From Bacteroidota bacterium (GTDB lineage Bacteria; Bacteroidota; Bacteroidia; Chitinophagales; Chitinophagaceae), in the NCBI GenBank assembly GCA_023433345.1, contig JAEZDA010000086.1, positions 34,814-98,813 on the forward strand: 64,000 bases of DNA. The letters are read 5' to 3'. The notes beneath the pieces are model-generated. The model saw only the letters and a program-made list of their open reading frames with translations. It made no database searches and had not been told where the DNA came from. The translations under genes were made by a program, and so were the position numbers. Of this stretch, positions 56,380-64,000 are shown piece after piece; within the stretch, counting starts at the first letter, position 1; each line of letters opens with the position of its first letter.

Positions 56380-58533
56380 ATGGCAGATTTACGTTATCAA
56401 CGGAATTTCGGGATTGCCGCGCATATTGATGCCGGTAAAACCACCACAACTGAACGTATCCTGTACTACACCGGTGTGAACCACAAGATAGGTGAGGTGC
56501 ATGATGGCGGCGCAACTATGGACTGGATGGCGCAGGAGCAGGAGCGTGGTATTACAATTACATCGGCGGCAACAACCTGTTTCTGGAATTTTCCAATGAA
56601 CCAGGGCCAGAAAACTGCTGATACAAAACAATATAAGTTCAACATCATTGATACTCCGGGTCACGTGGATTTTACTGTGGAAGTAGAACGTTCGCTTCGT
56701 GTGCTTGATGGTCTCCTTTCATTGTTCTGTGCTGTGTCCGGCGTGGAACCACAGTCTGAAACCGTTTGGCGCCAGGCGAATAAGTATAAAGTGCCGCGCA
56801 TCGGGTTCGTAAACAAGATGGATCGCTCAGGTGCAGACTTCTTAAATGTTGTAAAACAAGTTAGGGAGATGTTGGGTGCAAAAGCAGTTCCGCTGCAATT
56901 GCCCATCGGCTCTGAAGAAAGCTTCAAAGGTGTGGTTGACCTCATCACCATGAAAGCGATCGTATGGAATGATGCAGATAAAGGAATGACCTTTAATGAA
57001 GTGCCTATTCCTGATGATATGAAGGATGAAGTGGATCAATACCGCCAGGAACTCGTGGAAGCGGTTGCTGAGTATGATGATAAATTGCTGGAAAAGTTCT
57101 TCGAAGACCCTAACAGCATCACTGAAGCAGAAATGCATGAAGCTATCAGGAAAGCAACCATTGATATTTCCATCATTCCGATGATGTGCGGTTCCTCTTT
57201 TAAGAACAAAGGCGTTCAGGCTGCACTTGATGCTGTGGTTCGTTACCTGCCGGGTCCGAAAGACATTGAAGCGATCACGGGTACAAACCCCGATACAGGT
57301 GAGGAAGTTGTTCGTCATGCCGATCCGAAAGAACCGTTCTCTGCTCTTGCGTTCAAGATCATGACCGATCCTTTCGTGGGTCGCCTCGCCTTCTTCCGGG
57401 CTTATTCAGGTCGTTTGGATTCAGGTTCATACGTTCTGAACACCCGTACAGGTAAGAATGAGCGTATCAGCCGTATCATGCAGATGCATGCTAACAAGCA
57501 AAACCCTGTTGACTTTATTGAGGCGGGAGATATCGGTGCAGCCGTAGGTTTTAAAGACATCAAAACAGGTGATACGCTTTGCCATGAAGATCATCCGATC
57601 GTTCTGGAAGCAATGACCTTCCCCGAGCCCGTTATTGCAATTGCAATTGAGCCAAAAACTCAGGCAGACGTTGACAAAATGGGTATGGCGATCGCTAAGC
57701 TTGTTGAAGAAGATCCAACACTTCGCGTGAATACTGATGAAGAAACAGGACAAACCATTCTTCGCGGTATGGGTGAATTGCACCTTGAGATCATCATTGA
57801 TCGTATGCGTCGCGAATTTAAGGTGGAAGTAAACCAGGGTGCGCCAATGGTTGCTTATAAAGAAGCGTTCTTCAACACTATCGAACACCGTGAAACGCTG
57901 AAGAAGCAAACGGGCGGTCGTGGTTAGTTTGCCGATATCATTTTTGAGATCGGGCCTGCAGATGCTGAATGGTTGAAAGAGCAGGATGGAAAATCAAACT
58001 TCCAATTTGTAAATGCTTTGTTTGGTGGATCAATTCCGAAAGAATTTGTTCCGGCAATTCAAAAAGGTTTTGAAACGGCAATGACCACAGGTGTTCTTGC
58101 GGGCTACCCAATGGAAAGCATGAAGGTTACTGTAAAAGACGGTTCATTCCACCAGGTGGATTCTGATGCGATGAGCTTTGAACTTTGTGCTAAGCAAGGT
58201 TACCGTGAAGCGGGACGTAAGGCAAAGCCACAGCTTCTTGAACCGATCATGAAAGTTGAAGTTCTTACACCAGACCAATACATGGGTGATGTAACGGGAG
58301 ATCTTAACCGTCGCCGCGGTATGCTGGAAGGTATGGACAGCCGTCATGGTGTTCAGGTGATCAAAGCAAAAGTGCCTTTGAGCGAAATGTTCGGTTATGT
58401 TACGCAATTGCGTTCATTATCTTCAGGGCGTGCAACTTCAACAATGGAGTTCAGCCATTACACTGCAGCGCCTAATAACATTGCAGAAGAAGTGATCGCA
58501 AAATCAAAAGGAAAAATGAAGGTGGAAGAATAA
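56380..58533 (+). pseudogene. fusA: Elongation factor G, reading frame interrupted by one in-frame amber codon
   Basis: EF-G is the GTPase that drives ribosomal translocation. The frame has 717 codons plus the final TAA, the right length for a whole EF-G. G motifs AHIDAGKTTTTER, DTPGHVDF and NKMD, and the RGITITSAAT switch, are intact. Codon 516 (57925-57927) is TAG. It follows GGRG and precedes FADIIFEIGP; EF-G of other bacteria has Gln or Lys here (GGRGQ in E. coli), so a single C-to-T change of CAG fits. The frame continues with normal EF-G sequence for 201 codons. A 515-residue product would lose most of domain IV and all of domain V. EF-G is essential, so another copy, suppression or a sequence error must be considered. 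Confidence 0.9.
57925..57927 (+). other. Premature TAG in fusA domain IV
   Basis: Single in-frame stop between the GGRG motif and FADII. Both flanks are conserved and in the same frame, so no insertion or deletion is needed. TAG is a real terminator of prs (40591-40593) and of the OmpA-family gene (25691), so the code is not reassigned. Confidence 0.9.
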
Positions 58534-58554
58534 TTTCGCCCGATGAATAAAGAG

Positions 58555-58588
58555 AAAGGCCGCGCAGTTTATTGCGTGGCCTTTTTTT
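58555..58588 (+). terminator. Terminator of fusA
   Basis: 12-bp stem AAAGGCCGCGCA (58555-58566) with TGCGTGGCCTTT (58573-58584), one G-T pair, followed by T run. fusA therefore ends its transcript; rpsJ does not follow. Confidence 0.92.
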
Positions 58589-58697
58589 ATGCTAAAAATC
58601 TCACGGATTTAAGTACTTAATGAAGTTTGATTTTTCACACATCTCACATCTAAAATCTCATTTTCTAAAACTTAAATCGTAATTCGTAAATCCTAAA

Positions 58698-59360
58698 TCA
58701 ATTTGTTATTTGGATCATACCATTTCTTATTCCAAACATCACAAGCCCTACGCGGGTTTTAAGTTCCAATTTAGAAAAGAGAGAATCGCGGTATCCTTCC
58801 ACGGTGCGGGGGCTAACCTTCATGTTTTCCGCAATTTCCTTGTAATTCAACTCTGATGCCGCAAGAACAAGAAACTCAGCCTCTCTTTCGGAGATGTTGG
58901 CAAGCAAATTTTTGTGCTGGTTGTTTTCCTCGGAGCTGTTGAGATAATGTATCACGCGGGAGTTCACCATATCATTCATAAAGAAACCTGAATCCCTCAC
59001 CGCGTTCAGGGCCTGTAGAAGATGAGCTGGTTTACTGTCTTTAAGTACATAACCAGAAGCTCCGTTCTTCAGCATTTTTATCACCGCATTTTCATTGTCC
59101 AGCATACTGAGTGCAAGGATCTTTGTATCCGGAAGATTCTTCTTTATCCAGGCCGCCGTGTCATAACCGTTCATAACGGGCATGGTAATGTCCACTAAGG
59201 CTATTCCTGGTTTTGGTCCTTTATTCATTTGTTGAATAAAATCTTTTCCGTGCACTGCCTGAATGGTAACGCGATAGCCTTCAAAACCATTAACAATTCC
59301 CTGCAATCCGTTACGCATTAATTCATGATCATCTATTAAGGCAACTGAACATTCTTTCAT
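58698..59360 (-). CDS. NarL/FixJ-type response regulator
   Basis: 220 residues. The receiver domain has Asp10-Asp11, the phospho-acceptor Asp57 (ALVDITMP) and Lys107 (YVLKDS). The LuxR-type helix-turn-helix fills about 155-215 (LNYKEIAENMKVSPRTVEGYRDSLFSKL). The start overlaps the kinase stop (ATGA), so it is paired with that kinase. Target genes are unknown; the nearby beta-barrel gene at 61540 is one candidate by position only. Confidence 0.92.
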   Translation of the reverse strand: MKECSVALIDDHELMRNGLQGIVNGFEGYRVTIQAVHGKDFIQQMNKGPKPGIALVDITMPVMNGYDTAAWIKKNLPDTKILALSMLDNENAVIKMLKNGASGYVLKDSKPAHLLQALNAVRDSGFFMNDMVNSRVIHYLNSSEENNQHKNLLANISEREAEFLVLAASELNYKEIAENMKVSPRTVEGYRDSLFSKLELKTRVGLVMFGIRNGMIQITN

Positions 59361-60100
59361 CTTGTAGAAATTTTTACTGTGGTTCCTTTTGAGGGTATGC
59401 TTTGAAACTCAATATCGGCATTTGCCAAAAGTGCACGTTCGCGCAGGTTGCGCAGCCCGATGCCATCGTGAACATTTTCCATGTTATAGCCTTTACCATT
59501 ATCTGAAATGATAATTGCAGACCCGTCGTTGTTTGAACTGATCTCAACTTTTACCATTGATGCTTCAGCGTGTTTCACGATATTATTTACAATTTCCTGT
59601 ACCATCCTGAAAAATAGTATTGCAGATTCACTGCCGGCAACATCACTTCCATCATAGGTAAATTCTGTTTTGGCATAGCCCGACTTTTCAACTTTTTCAA
59701 GAAGATCCTGTATAGCGGGAACGAGCCCCACCTCTTCGATCCGCCCGCTGTGCATTGAATGGCTTAATCCGCGAACTTCAACTATTGCTTTCCCAAGAAG
59801 TTCATCGGCATTATTAATTGCTTCGCGAAGATTTTCGGAATTATTAAGTTGCATGCGGGCAAGGCCAAGTATCTGACCGATGTTGTCGTGAAGTTCGAGC
59901 GATATTTGACGGAACGTGTTTTCCTGTATCTCTATCGTGGCCTGAAGTTTTTCCTGTTGAAAGGCTGTGAGAAGTTCTCTCTTTTCTGCCTGATTCTCCA
60001 CCTGCCTTTTTCTGTACATCACCACGAAATTGATGATGAAAATGGCCAACACGCCGAGCACCGCAGTGGCTACATAAAATATTCCCTCAACCGATTTCAT
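59357..60100 (-). CDS. Membrane histidine kinase (HisKA_3/NarX-like)
   Basis: 247 residues. A single N-terminal membrane helix (about 7-28) leads directly into the dimerisation domain with phospho-acceptor His71 (LELHDNIGQILG). The ATPase domain has an N box (EIVNNIVKHA, 169-178), a G1 box (DNGKG, 200-204) and a G2 box (GIGLRNL, 213-219). It has no own periplasmic sensor domain, so sensing probably relies on the membrane part or on the multi-helix protein encoded just upstream, whose gene overlaps by 14 bp. Confidence 0.9.
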   Translation of the reverse strand: MKSVEGIFYVATAVLGVLAIFIINFVVMYRKRQVENQAEKRELLTAFQQEKLQATIEIQENTFRQISLELHDNIGQILGLARMQLNNSENLREAINNADELLGKAIVEVRGLSHSMHSGRIEEVGLVPAIQDLLEKVEKSGYAKTEFTYDGSDVAGSESAILFFRMVQEIVNNIVKHAEASMVKVEISSNNDGSAIIISDNGKGYNMENVHDGIGLRNLRERALLANADIEFQSIPSKGTTVKISTR

Positions 60101-60749
60101 CCGCTTTATTTAAACTTTCTGCCGGCCGCATATTAAGGATATACGCGATAGTGGCATAATAAATCCAGTTGCTTATGATCATTATAGCCTCTCCTGTCCT
60201 TCTTTGCGGAGGAGGGTCCATAAGTTTATAACAGCTCCAATACATTATTACCATTGAATGCACGAACAGAATTGATGCAATAAACCAAAAAGTTTGTTCT
60301 TTCAGAATATTGCTTTCATTCGGGTAAACTATGTACTCATGAAACACCAGGAGACTCAGCAAAATATAATAATAGCATTTTAAAAGAATAGAAAGTGTGT
60401 TCACTGTTTGCCTGTCCCCCCGGGTAAGGTCGTAGACGGTGTTGAAAATAATGATCGCGGCCGAGGCTATCAGGATCGGCCAGCGGAGCTTTTTATTTTT
60501 GAAAAGGCACAGAAAAATTCCTGAATAGATGGCAATTTCGAGGGGGCCATAAATTCCATAAGTGATATAGGTAACATCGGCATATAACAAGCGCGTAATT
60601 ATTCCACCTCCATCAAATAAAAGCACCGTGAATATTAAAACGGTGAGTAGTTTGAAGGCAGGAGTATTTCTCCGCCAGCGTTTTATTCCGATCGCTGCAC
60701 CTGCAATGAGGATGGCAATATAAATAAGCCGTGATGATAGGTAATCCAT
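60087..60749 (-). CDS. Polytopic membrane protein of unknown function, kinase partner candidate
   Basis: 220 residues with about seven predicted membrane helices (LIYIAILIAGAAIGI, LLTVLIFTVLLFDGG, YGPLEIAIYSGIFLCLF, WPILIASAAIIIFNTVY, YYYILLSLLVF, WFIASILFVHSMVIMYW, WIYYATIAYIL). No family recognised. It overlaps the histidine kinase gene by 14 bp and follows the 120-residue unknown by 9 bp. As the kinase lacks a sensor domain, this protein may supply it; that is inference from position. Confidence 0.8.
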   Translation of the reverse strand: MDYLSSRLIYIAILIAGAAIGIKRWRRNTPAFKLLTVLIFTVLLFDGGGIITRLLYADVTYITYGIYGPLEIAIYSGIFLCLFKNKKLRWPILIASAAIIIFNTVYDLTRGDRQTVNTLSILLKCYYYILLSLLVFHEYIVYPNESNILKEQTFWFIASILFVHSMVIMYWSCYKLMDPPPQRRTGEAIMIISNWIYYATIAYILNMRPAESLNKADEIG

Positions 60750-60758
60750 TCCTCGCTG

Positions 60759-61121
60759 TTAGAAGTCGTTGTTGGTAGGAGTACCTGCTTCAGAGGCAAG
60801 GTGGTCGTGGATCTCAAATGTAGAATGAATATTTTCATCCTTATCGTCTACACCAACTACAACAAGATTATAATCTTCTATGCTTGAATACTTCGGATTT
60901 TTTAAAGATGAATTATAGGCAGATTGTTTTGCAAAATAAAATCTCAGTTTTGTGCAGTCGATATTGTCACCCGCTGCAGCAGCAAATATCTCCTCAATAA
61001 GACTTTTGCTGATCTCAAAATATCTTGTTACTTCTTCTTTTTTTTCTCCCATTGCGGCGCAGGCGGCATGGTAGTGGTCTACATAGGTTCTCGCCGTAGA
61101 CCGGGTAATTTTCGTGGGCAT
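60759..61121 (-). CDS. Small unknown protein heading the kinase operon
   Basis: 120 residues, no signal peptide, no membrane segment. The N-terminal half looks helical (TARTYVDHYHAACAAMGEKKEEVTRYF); the C-terminal half contains short strands (KLRFYFAKQSAY, NLVVVGVDDKDEN) and a polar tail. No family recognised. First gene of the four-gene unit with the membrane protein, kinase and regulator (gap 9 bp, then overlaps). Confidence 0.7.
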   Translation of the reverse strand: MPTKITRSTARTYVDHYHAACAAMGEKKEEVTRYFEISKSLIEEIFAAAAGDNIDCTKLRFYFAKQSAYNSSLKNPKYSSIEDYNLVVVGVDDKDENIHSTFEIHDHLASEAGTPTNNDF

Positions 61122-61205
61122 ATATTTTTTTTTACTGGTTAGAAATTAATACCACTAAAGGCATTTTAGGGGAAACAAGATACCGTCATTTATGCAAACT
61201 TACCC

Positions 61206-61242
61206 CCGTTAAAAGACGGTAAAAAAAACCGTTAAAAAACGG
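61206..61242 (+). repeat. Tandem hairpin repeat CCGTTAAAA(G/A)ACGG
   Basis: CCGTTAAAAGACGG at 61206-61219 and CCGTTAAAAAACGG at 61229-61242, one mismatch, spaced 23 bp start to start; each can fold into a 4-5 bp stem. Confidence 0.6.
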
Positions 61243-61383
61243 GTGTAAAATGGGTTGATTAACGGTACGCCGGAAATTTTAAGGGTACGAACTTTACAGC
61301 AATGATCATATAAATGGTCAGCCCGTTTTTATCCGTTATTAAGAGCTTTGAAAACAACAGGTTTAGAATATTCCAGTCTATAC

Positions 61384-61422
61384 CACCCTTCCGGGGACGG
61401 GATTCCGGAAGGGTGTTTTTTT
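61384..61422 (+). terminator. Strong intrinsic terminator 1
   Basis: Perfect 11-bp stem CACCCTTCCGG (61384-61394) with CCGGAAGGGTG (61405-61415), 10-nt loop, then seven T. Confidence 0.9.
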
Positions 61423-61460
61423 AAATTTTGCAATTGGTTTCAGTTCGGATAGGTTTAATA

Positions 61461-61492
61461 AACCCCAGCTATTTTTAGCGGGGTTTTTTTTT
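61461..61492 (+). terminator. Strong intrinsic terminator 2
   Basis: AACCCC-a-GCT (61461-61470) with AGC-GGGGTT (61477-61485), one bulged A, loop ATTTTT, then about nine T. It lies 48 bp before the barrel gene start. Confidence 0.85.
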
Positions 61493-61527
61493 GATCTGCC
61501 TACGGGGTTACCCATGTTGTTTTATAC

Positions 61528-61535
61528 TATTTTCG
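61528..61535 (+). promoter_or_regulatory. Putative -7 element (TATTTTCG) of the beta-barrel gene
   Basis: One mismatch to TAnnTTTG, only 4 bp before ATG 61540, after both terminators. It would give an almost leaderless transcript. Confidence 0.35.
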
Positions 61536-61539
61536 CTTG

Positions 61540-62157
61540 ATGAAAAGCATCCTCCTGTTCGTCTTTTTGGCTTCATCGGCCAGCCTGTTTTCGCAAAGCA
61601 CCTTTGATGTGGAGAGAGAAAACTTTTTCCGGGTGGGAGCAAGAGTTGGTGCCAACCTCAACAAAATTTCAGGCAAATCTTACAGTGAGGGATTTCACTT
61701 TAATTATCAATTGGGAGGATTCATTCAACTCAACTTTCACAAAAAACTGGGCCTTCAGCCCGAAGTTAATTTCCTGCAATCCACCGCAACCTTTAGCGAA
61801 GAATCGACCGGCATCTACGACGATATTTTTCGCGACGGCGGCCAGGCTGATGCAAAGCTGAATTACCTGGAAGTTCCTGTGTTTCTCAACTATAACCTGG
61901 GTCCCTCTAAAAGAGTGAAGTTGCAACTTGGTCCCGCATACGGCGGGCTTCTCAGGCAAACGGTTGACAGCCTCCGGACCAGCCAGGATATTTTCAAAAA
62001 GAATGAATGGAGCCTAATCGGAGGATTATGGATCCAGCTTCCCTTTATAAATATCAGTGCGAGGTATAAGTTAGGTCTTACTAATATAAATGCGATCGAT
62101 GACCGGCAGACCTGGAAGAGCCAGGCGATACAGTTTGGGCTGGGTGTAACATTTTAA
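61540..62157 (+). CDS. Outer-membrane beta-barrel protein (PorT/OMP_b-brl_2 type)
   Basis: 205 residues from ATG 61540; a TTG three bases earlier is also in frame. A signal peptide (ends SLFSQ) precedes an eight-strand-like barrel with repeated FRVGARVGANLNKI, FHFNYQLGGFIQLNFHKK, NYLEVPVFLNYNLG and the C-terminal FGLGVTF. This is a common Bacteroidota barrel family; the specific role is unknown. It lies alone between two tandem terminators and the exonuclease gene. Confidence 0.85.
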   Translation: MKSILLFVFLASSASLFSQSTFDVERENFFRVGARVGANLNKISGKSYSEGFHFNYQLGGFIQLNFHKKLGLQPEVNFLQSTATFSEESTGIYDDIFRDGGQADAKLNYLEVPVFLNYNLGPSKRVKLQLGPAYGGLLRQTVDSLRTSQDIFKKNEWSLIGGLWIQLPFINISARYKLGLTNINAIDDRQTWKSQAIQFGLGVTF

Positions 62158-62307
62158 TTGCAATATTCCGCATCTCAAATCATTAATACCTGCTGTTTTA
62201 CCCTGTACCTTTCACCTCACTGCCTGTTCGAAAAAACACCTCGTTGCCGCGTGAAAAGACAGTCCCGAATGCCGTAATAGCTGTTATCTTTCGCCAAATA
62301 AATATTT

Positions 62308-63042
62308 ATGTTATCCACCCCGCTTAACCAGATATTAGTGATCGACATTGAAACTGCGAGTAACCATGGCCGTTATGAAGACATGGAAGAAACGTGGCAA
62401 CAATTGTGGAATGAAAAGGCTGGGCGCACCCAACCCGAAGGGATAGACGCAGGTGAGTGGTACAGCGCAAGGGCGGGAGTGATGGCAGAATTTGCCCGGG
62501 TGGTTTGCATATCTATGGCAATTTTCACCGGTGCAAATGACCGGCCGAAGCTAAGGGTAAAATCAATTGCGGGAAATGATGAGAAAAAGATACTTGAGGA
62601 ATTGATAGCAGTTCTTGAAAGCTTTCAATCTGCAGGAAGAAATTTTTGTTTCGCAGGTCATAATATCCGCGAATTCGATCTTCCTTTTCTATGCCGCAGA
62701 ATGATCATTCATCGTTTGGTGATTCCTTCCGGCATGAACTTTCAAAATAAGAAACCTTGGGAGGTGACAATGCTGGACACCTTTCAACACTGGAGGTTTG
62801 GTGATTTTAAAAACTACACTTCGCTGAAACTTCTTGCAGCGGTGTTAGGGCTTCCCTCACCCAAGGAAGATATTGATGGCAGCATGGTGGGGCCGATGTT
62901 TTGGGAAAAAGATCCTGCTCTTCAACAGGAAAACATGCAGAAGATAGTTACCTATTGCGAAAGGGATGTGATCACCACAGCCAACATCATCCGTCGTTTC
63001 CGAAACGAGCCGGTAATAATGAATGAGGAAATAGAAAGATAA
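62308..63042 (+). CDS. DEDDy 3'-5' exonuclease (PolB-like exonuclease domain)
   Basis: 244 residues. RNase H-like exonuclease with the four acidic residues and the tyrosine of the DEDDy class: Asp13 and Glu15 (VIDIETAS), Asp in HNIREFDLPFL, and Tyr/Asp in TYCERDVITT. It resembles stand-alone proteins homologous to the exonuclease domain of B-family polymerases. Probably acts on DNA or RNA ends in repair; the substrate is unknown. A TATCTTTC box precedes the start by 15 bp. Its stop is directly next to the stop of the convergent gene, with no base between. Confidence 0.85.
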   Translation: MLSTPLNQILVIDIETASNHGRYEDMEETWQQLWNEKAGRTQPEGIDAGEWYSARAGVMAEFARVVCISMAIFTGANDRPKLRVKSIAGNDEKKILEELIAVLESFQSAGRNFCFAGHNIREFDLPFLCRRMIIHRLVIPSGMNFQNKKPWEVTMLDTFQHWRFGDFKNYTSLKLLAAVLGLPSPKEDIDGSMVGPMFWEKDPALQQENMQKIVTYCERDVITTANIIRRFRNEPVIMNEEIER

Positions 63043-64000
63043 TTAACCGGCCTTTTTCAGTAGCATGATGTAAACCGGAAAGTGATCGCTATAACCATAG
63101 TTATAAGTGATACCATCCCAGGTACGTTTGCTGTAATTGCGCCACTTGCCCGTTTTTTGAACAAGGAAATCTTTGTTGAAAATCACTGCTCTGTGAAAGT
63201 GATAGCCGGTGTCTTCTTTATTGAGCATACCTCCTGAAATGATCACCTGGTCGAACAGACCCCATGCATCCTGGTAAGGGCTGGTGCCTATTCCGCGACG
63301 GTACATTTCCACCCAGGGATTAAAAAGGGAATTCCCTTGTACTTTTTCAACCTTGCCAACCGCGCCAAGTACCTTGGTGATACTCGGGTCAATTGGGTCA
63401 TCATTAAGATCTCCCATTATAATGATCTTTGCCTGTGGGTTGAGAGCATTTAGTGAATCCACCCGGTCTTTCACTACCTGTGCGGCAGCCATTCTTCCCG
63501 GCATTGATCTTTCAGCGCCACCTGACCTGGAGGGCCAGTGATTTACGAACACATGCGTAGTATCGCCGTCAAGCAATCCTTTTACGTAAAGCACGTCGCG
63601 TGTATGAAAGGCATCCTTTGCGCCACCGGGCAATTTCACATATAAGGGTGCGCTGCTCAGCACTGAAAAATATTTCGGATTATACAAAAGGCCAACATCC
63701 ACTCCCCGTGCGTCAGGAGAATCATAGTGGACAATTTTGAGTTTCCGCTCTTTTAATTTTGGAGTTCTTATAAGATCATTCAGAACCGTGTCATTTTCAA
63801 CCTCGGCTACTCCGAGAAGTGCAACACCGTCGGGATTAACGTCTGTACCAATCTGCGAAATAACATCGGAAAGGCGGCCTAGTTTGTCGAAATAGATCCT
63901 CGTATTGTACTGGCGGGGACTGTTCGGCAAAAACTCCTCATCGTTAATCCGCGGATTATCAACCGTATCGAAAAGGTTTTCCAGGTTATAAAAGCCAACG
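63043..64000 (-). CDS. Endonuclease/exonuclease/phosphatase-family protein (5' end outside window)
   Basis: The frame runs off the right edge; the start is missing. The visible N-terminal motif FYNLENLFDT, the catalytic Glu in GVAEVEND, NHWPSRSGG, MGDLNDDP and the final YSDHFPVYI are the signature of Mg-dependent EEP nucleases/phosphatases, of the type often annotated as a secreted or membrane-linked endonuclease in Bacteroidota. An internal TTG start near 63930 would cut through the conserved NLENLFDT motif region and is rejected. Substrate unknown. Confidence 0.88.
   Translation of the reverse strand, partial: VGFYNLENLFDTVDNPRINDEEFLPNSPRQYNTRIYFDKLGRLSDVISQIGTDVNPDGVALLGVAEVENDTVLNDLIRTPKLKERKLKIVHYDSPDARGVDVGLLYNPKYFSVLSSAPLYVKLPGGAKDAFHTRDVLYVKGLLDGDTTHVFVNHWPSRSGGAERSMPGRMAAAQVVKDRVDSLNALNPQAKIIIMGDLNDDPIDPSITKVLGAVGKVEKVQGNSLFNPWVEMYRRGIGTSPYQDAWGLFDQVIISGGMLNKEDTGYHFHRAVIFNKDFLVQKTGKWRNYSKRTWDGITYNYGYSDHFPVYIMLLKKAG

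Larger units (their letters stand above)
61122..61539 (+). other. Gene-free interval with tandem hairpins and two terminators; small-RNA or attenuator candidate
   Basis: 418 bp without a protein gene. On the plus strand two intrinsic terminators (61384-61422, 61461-61492) occur although no plus-strand protein gene lies upstream nearer than fusA, which has its own terminator. Two 14-bp near-identical CCGTTAAAA hairpin motifs lie at 61206-61242. A transcript starting inside the interval and ending at the first terminator would be a small RNA; reading through into 61540 would make it an attenuated leader. No RNA family recognised. Confidence 0.5.

Noticed and set aside
57925..57927. Reassignment of TAG to glutamine in this organism
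   Set aside because: prs and the OmpA-family gene end in TAG at the expected family lengths, so TAG is a working stop.
58589..58697. AT-rich stretch with TCACATCTAAAATCTCA-like repeats after fusA
   Set aside because: Only imperfect short repeats; not distinct enough from ordinary AT-rich intergenic sequence to call.
1..64000. CRISPR arrays, prophage, insertion sequences, toxin-antitoxin or restriction genes
   Set aside because: No regularly spaced repeats, transposase, integrase, capsid, nuclease-toxin or methylase gene was found on either strand.

Overview
The window comes from a member of the Bacteroidota, most likely of the Chitinophagaceae type (moderate GC). The evidence is a type IX secretion system (T9SS) translocon gene (sprA), T9SS type A and type B cargo tails, a SusC/SusD pair, a Bacteroidota-type QueE, DUF4105/Lnb, and promoter -7 boxes of the TAnnTTTG kind with few Shine-Dalgarno sequences. 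Both ends are cut: the left edge lies inside a 2-oxoglutarate dehydrogenase E2 gene and the right edge inside an endonuclease/exonuclease/phosphatase-family gene.

Layout. 0-6 kb: E2 (odhB), an RsmB-like rRNA methyltransferase, a T9SS-exported subtilase, fabH and ruvA. 6-13.4 kb: the giant sprA gene. 13.5-27.6 kb: a long minus-strand block with a secreted unknown, an SDR oxidoreductase, two tandem paralogous giant cell-surface proteins with CHU_C (type B) tails, an alpha/beta hydrolase overlapping a DUF4105/Lnb-like gene, guaB, dprA, and an OmpA/PD40/TPR protein with PorE architecture. 28-29.5 kb: queE and folD. 29.6-32.4 kb: a beta-barrel protein followed 4 bp later by a ComEA-type helix-hairpin-helix/outer-membrane protein. 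32.6-38.3 kb: a SusC-SusD-DUF1735 nutrient uptake operon with no enzyme, closed by a strong terminator. 38.3-44.8 kb: DUF3467, radC, prs, rplY, yidC and two secreted unknowns. 45-50.1 kb: a TPR protein, a phosphosulfolactate synthase (ComA)-aroE couple, rdgB, a small conserved unknown and ilvE. 50.3-58.6 kb: rpsL-rpsG, then a 5-kb non-ribosomal interval (CHU_C protein and a secreted repeat protein), then fusA. 58.7-61.1 kb: a four-gene minus-strand unit ending in a histidine kinase and a NarL-type regulator. 61.1-64 kb: a gene-free structured interval with two tandem terminators, an outer-membrane beta-barrel gene, a DEDDy 3'-5' exonuclease and the cut EEP nuclease.

The strongest unusual signal is fusA. 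The elongation factor G reading frame is intact at both ends but has one in-frame amber codon (57925-57927) in the conserved GGRG-Q motif of domain IV. TAG is used as a genuine stop elsewhere in the window, so this is a nonsense change, a sequence error or a readthrough case, not code reassignment. fusA is also separated from rpsL-rpsG, has its own promoter and a structured 170-nt leader, and ends in its own terminator. Other points worth attention are the ComEA-like/barrel gene pair, the tandem surface proteins that differ by whole repeat modules, and the possible small RNA or attenuator region at 61.1-61.5 kb.

Functionally the window is dominated by outer-membrane and surface biology: a T9SS translocon (SprA), a PorE-like anchor, at least four T9SS substrates, a TonB-dependent importer, YidC, an Lnb-like lipoprotein acyltransferase and several uncharacterised barrels. 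Housekeeping genes for translation, nucleotide synthesis and DNA processing lie among them.
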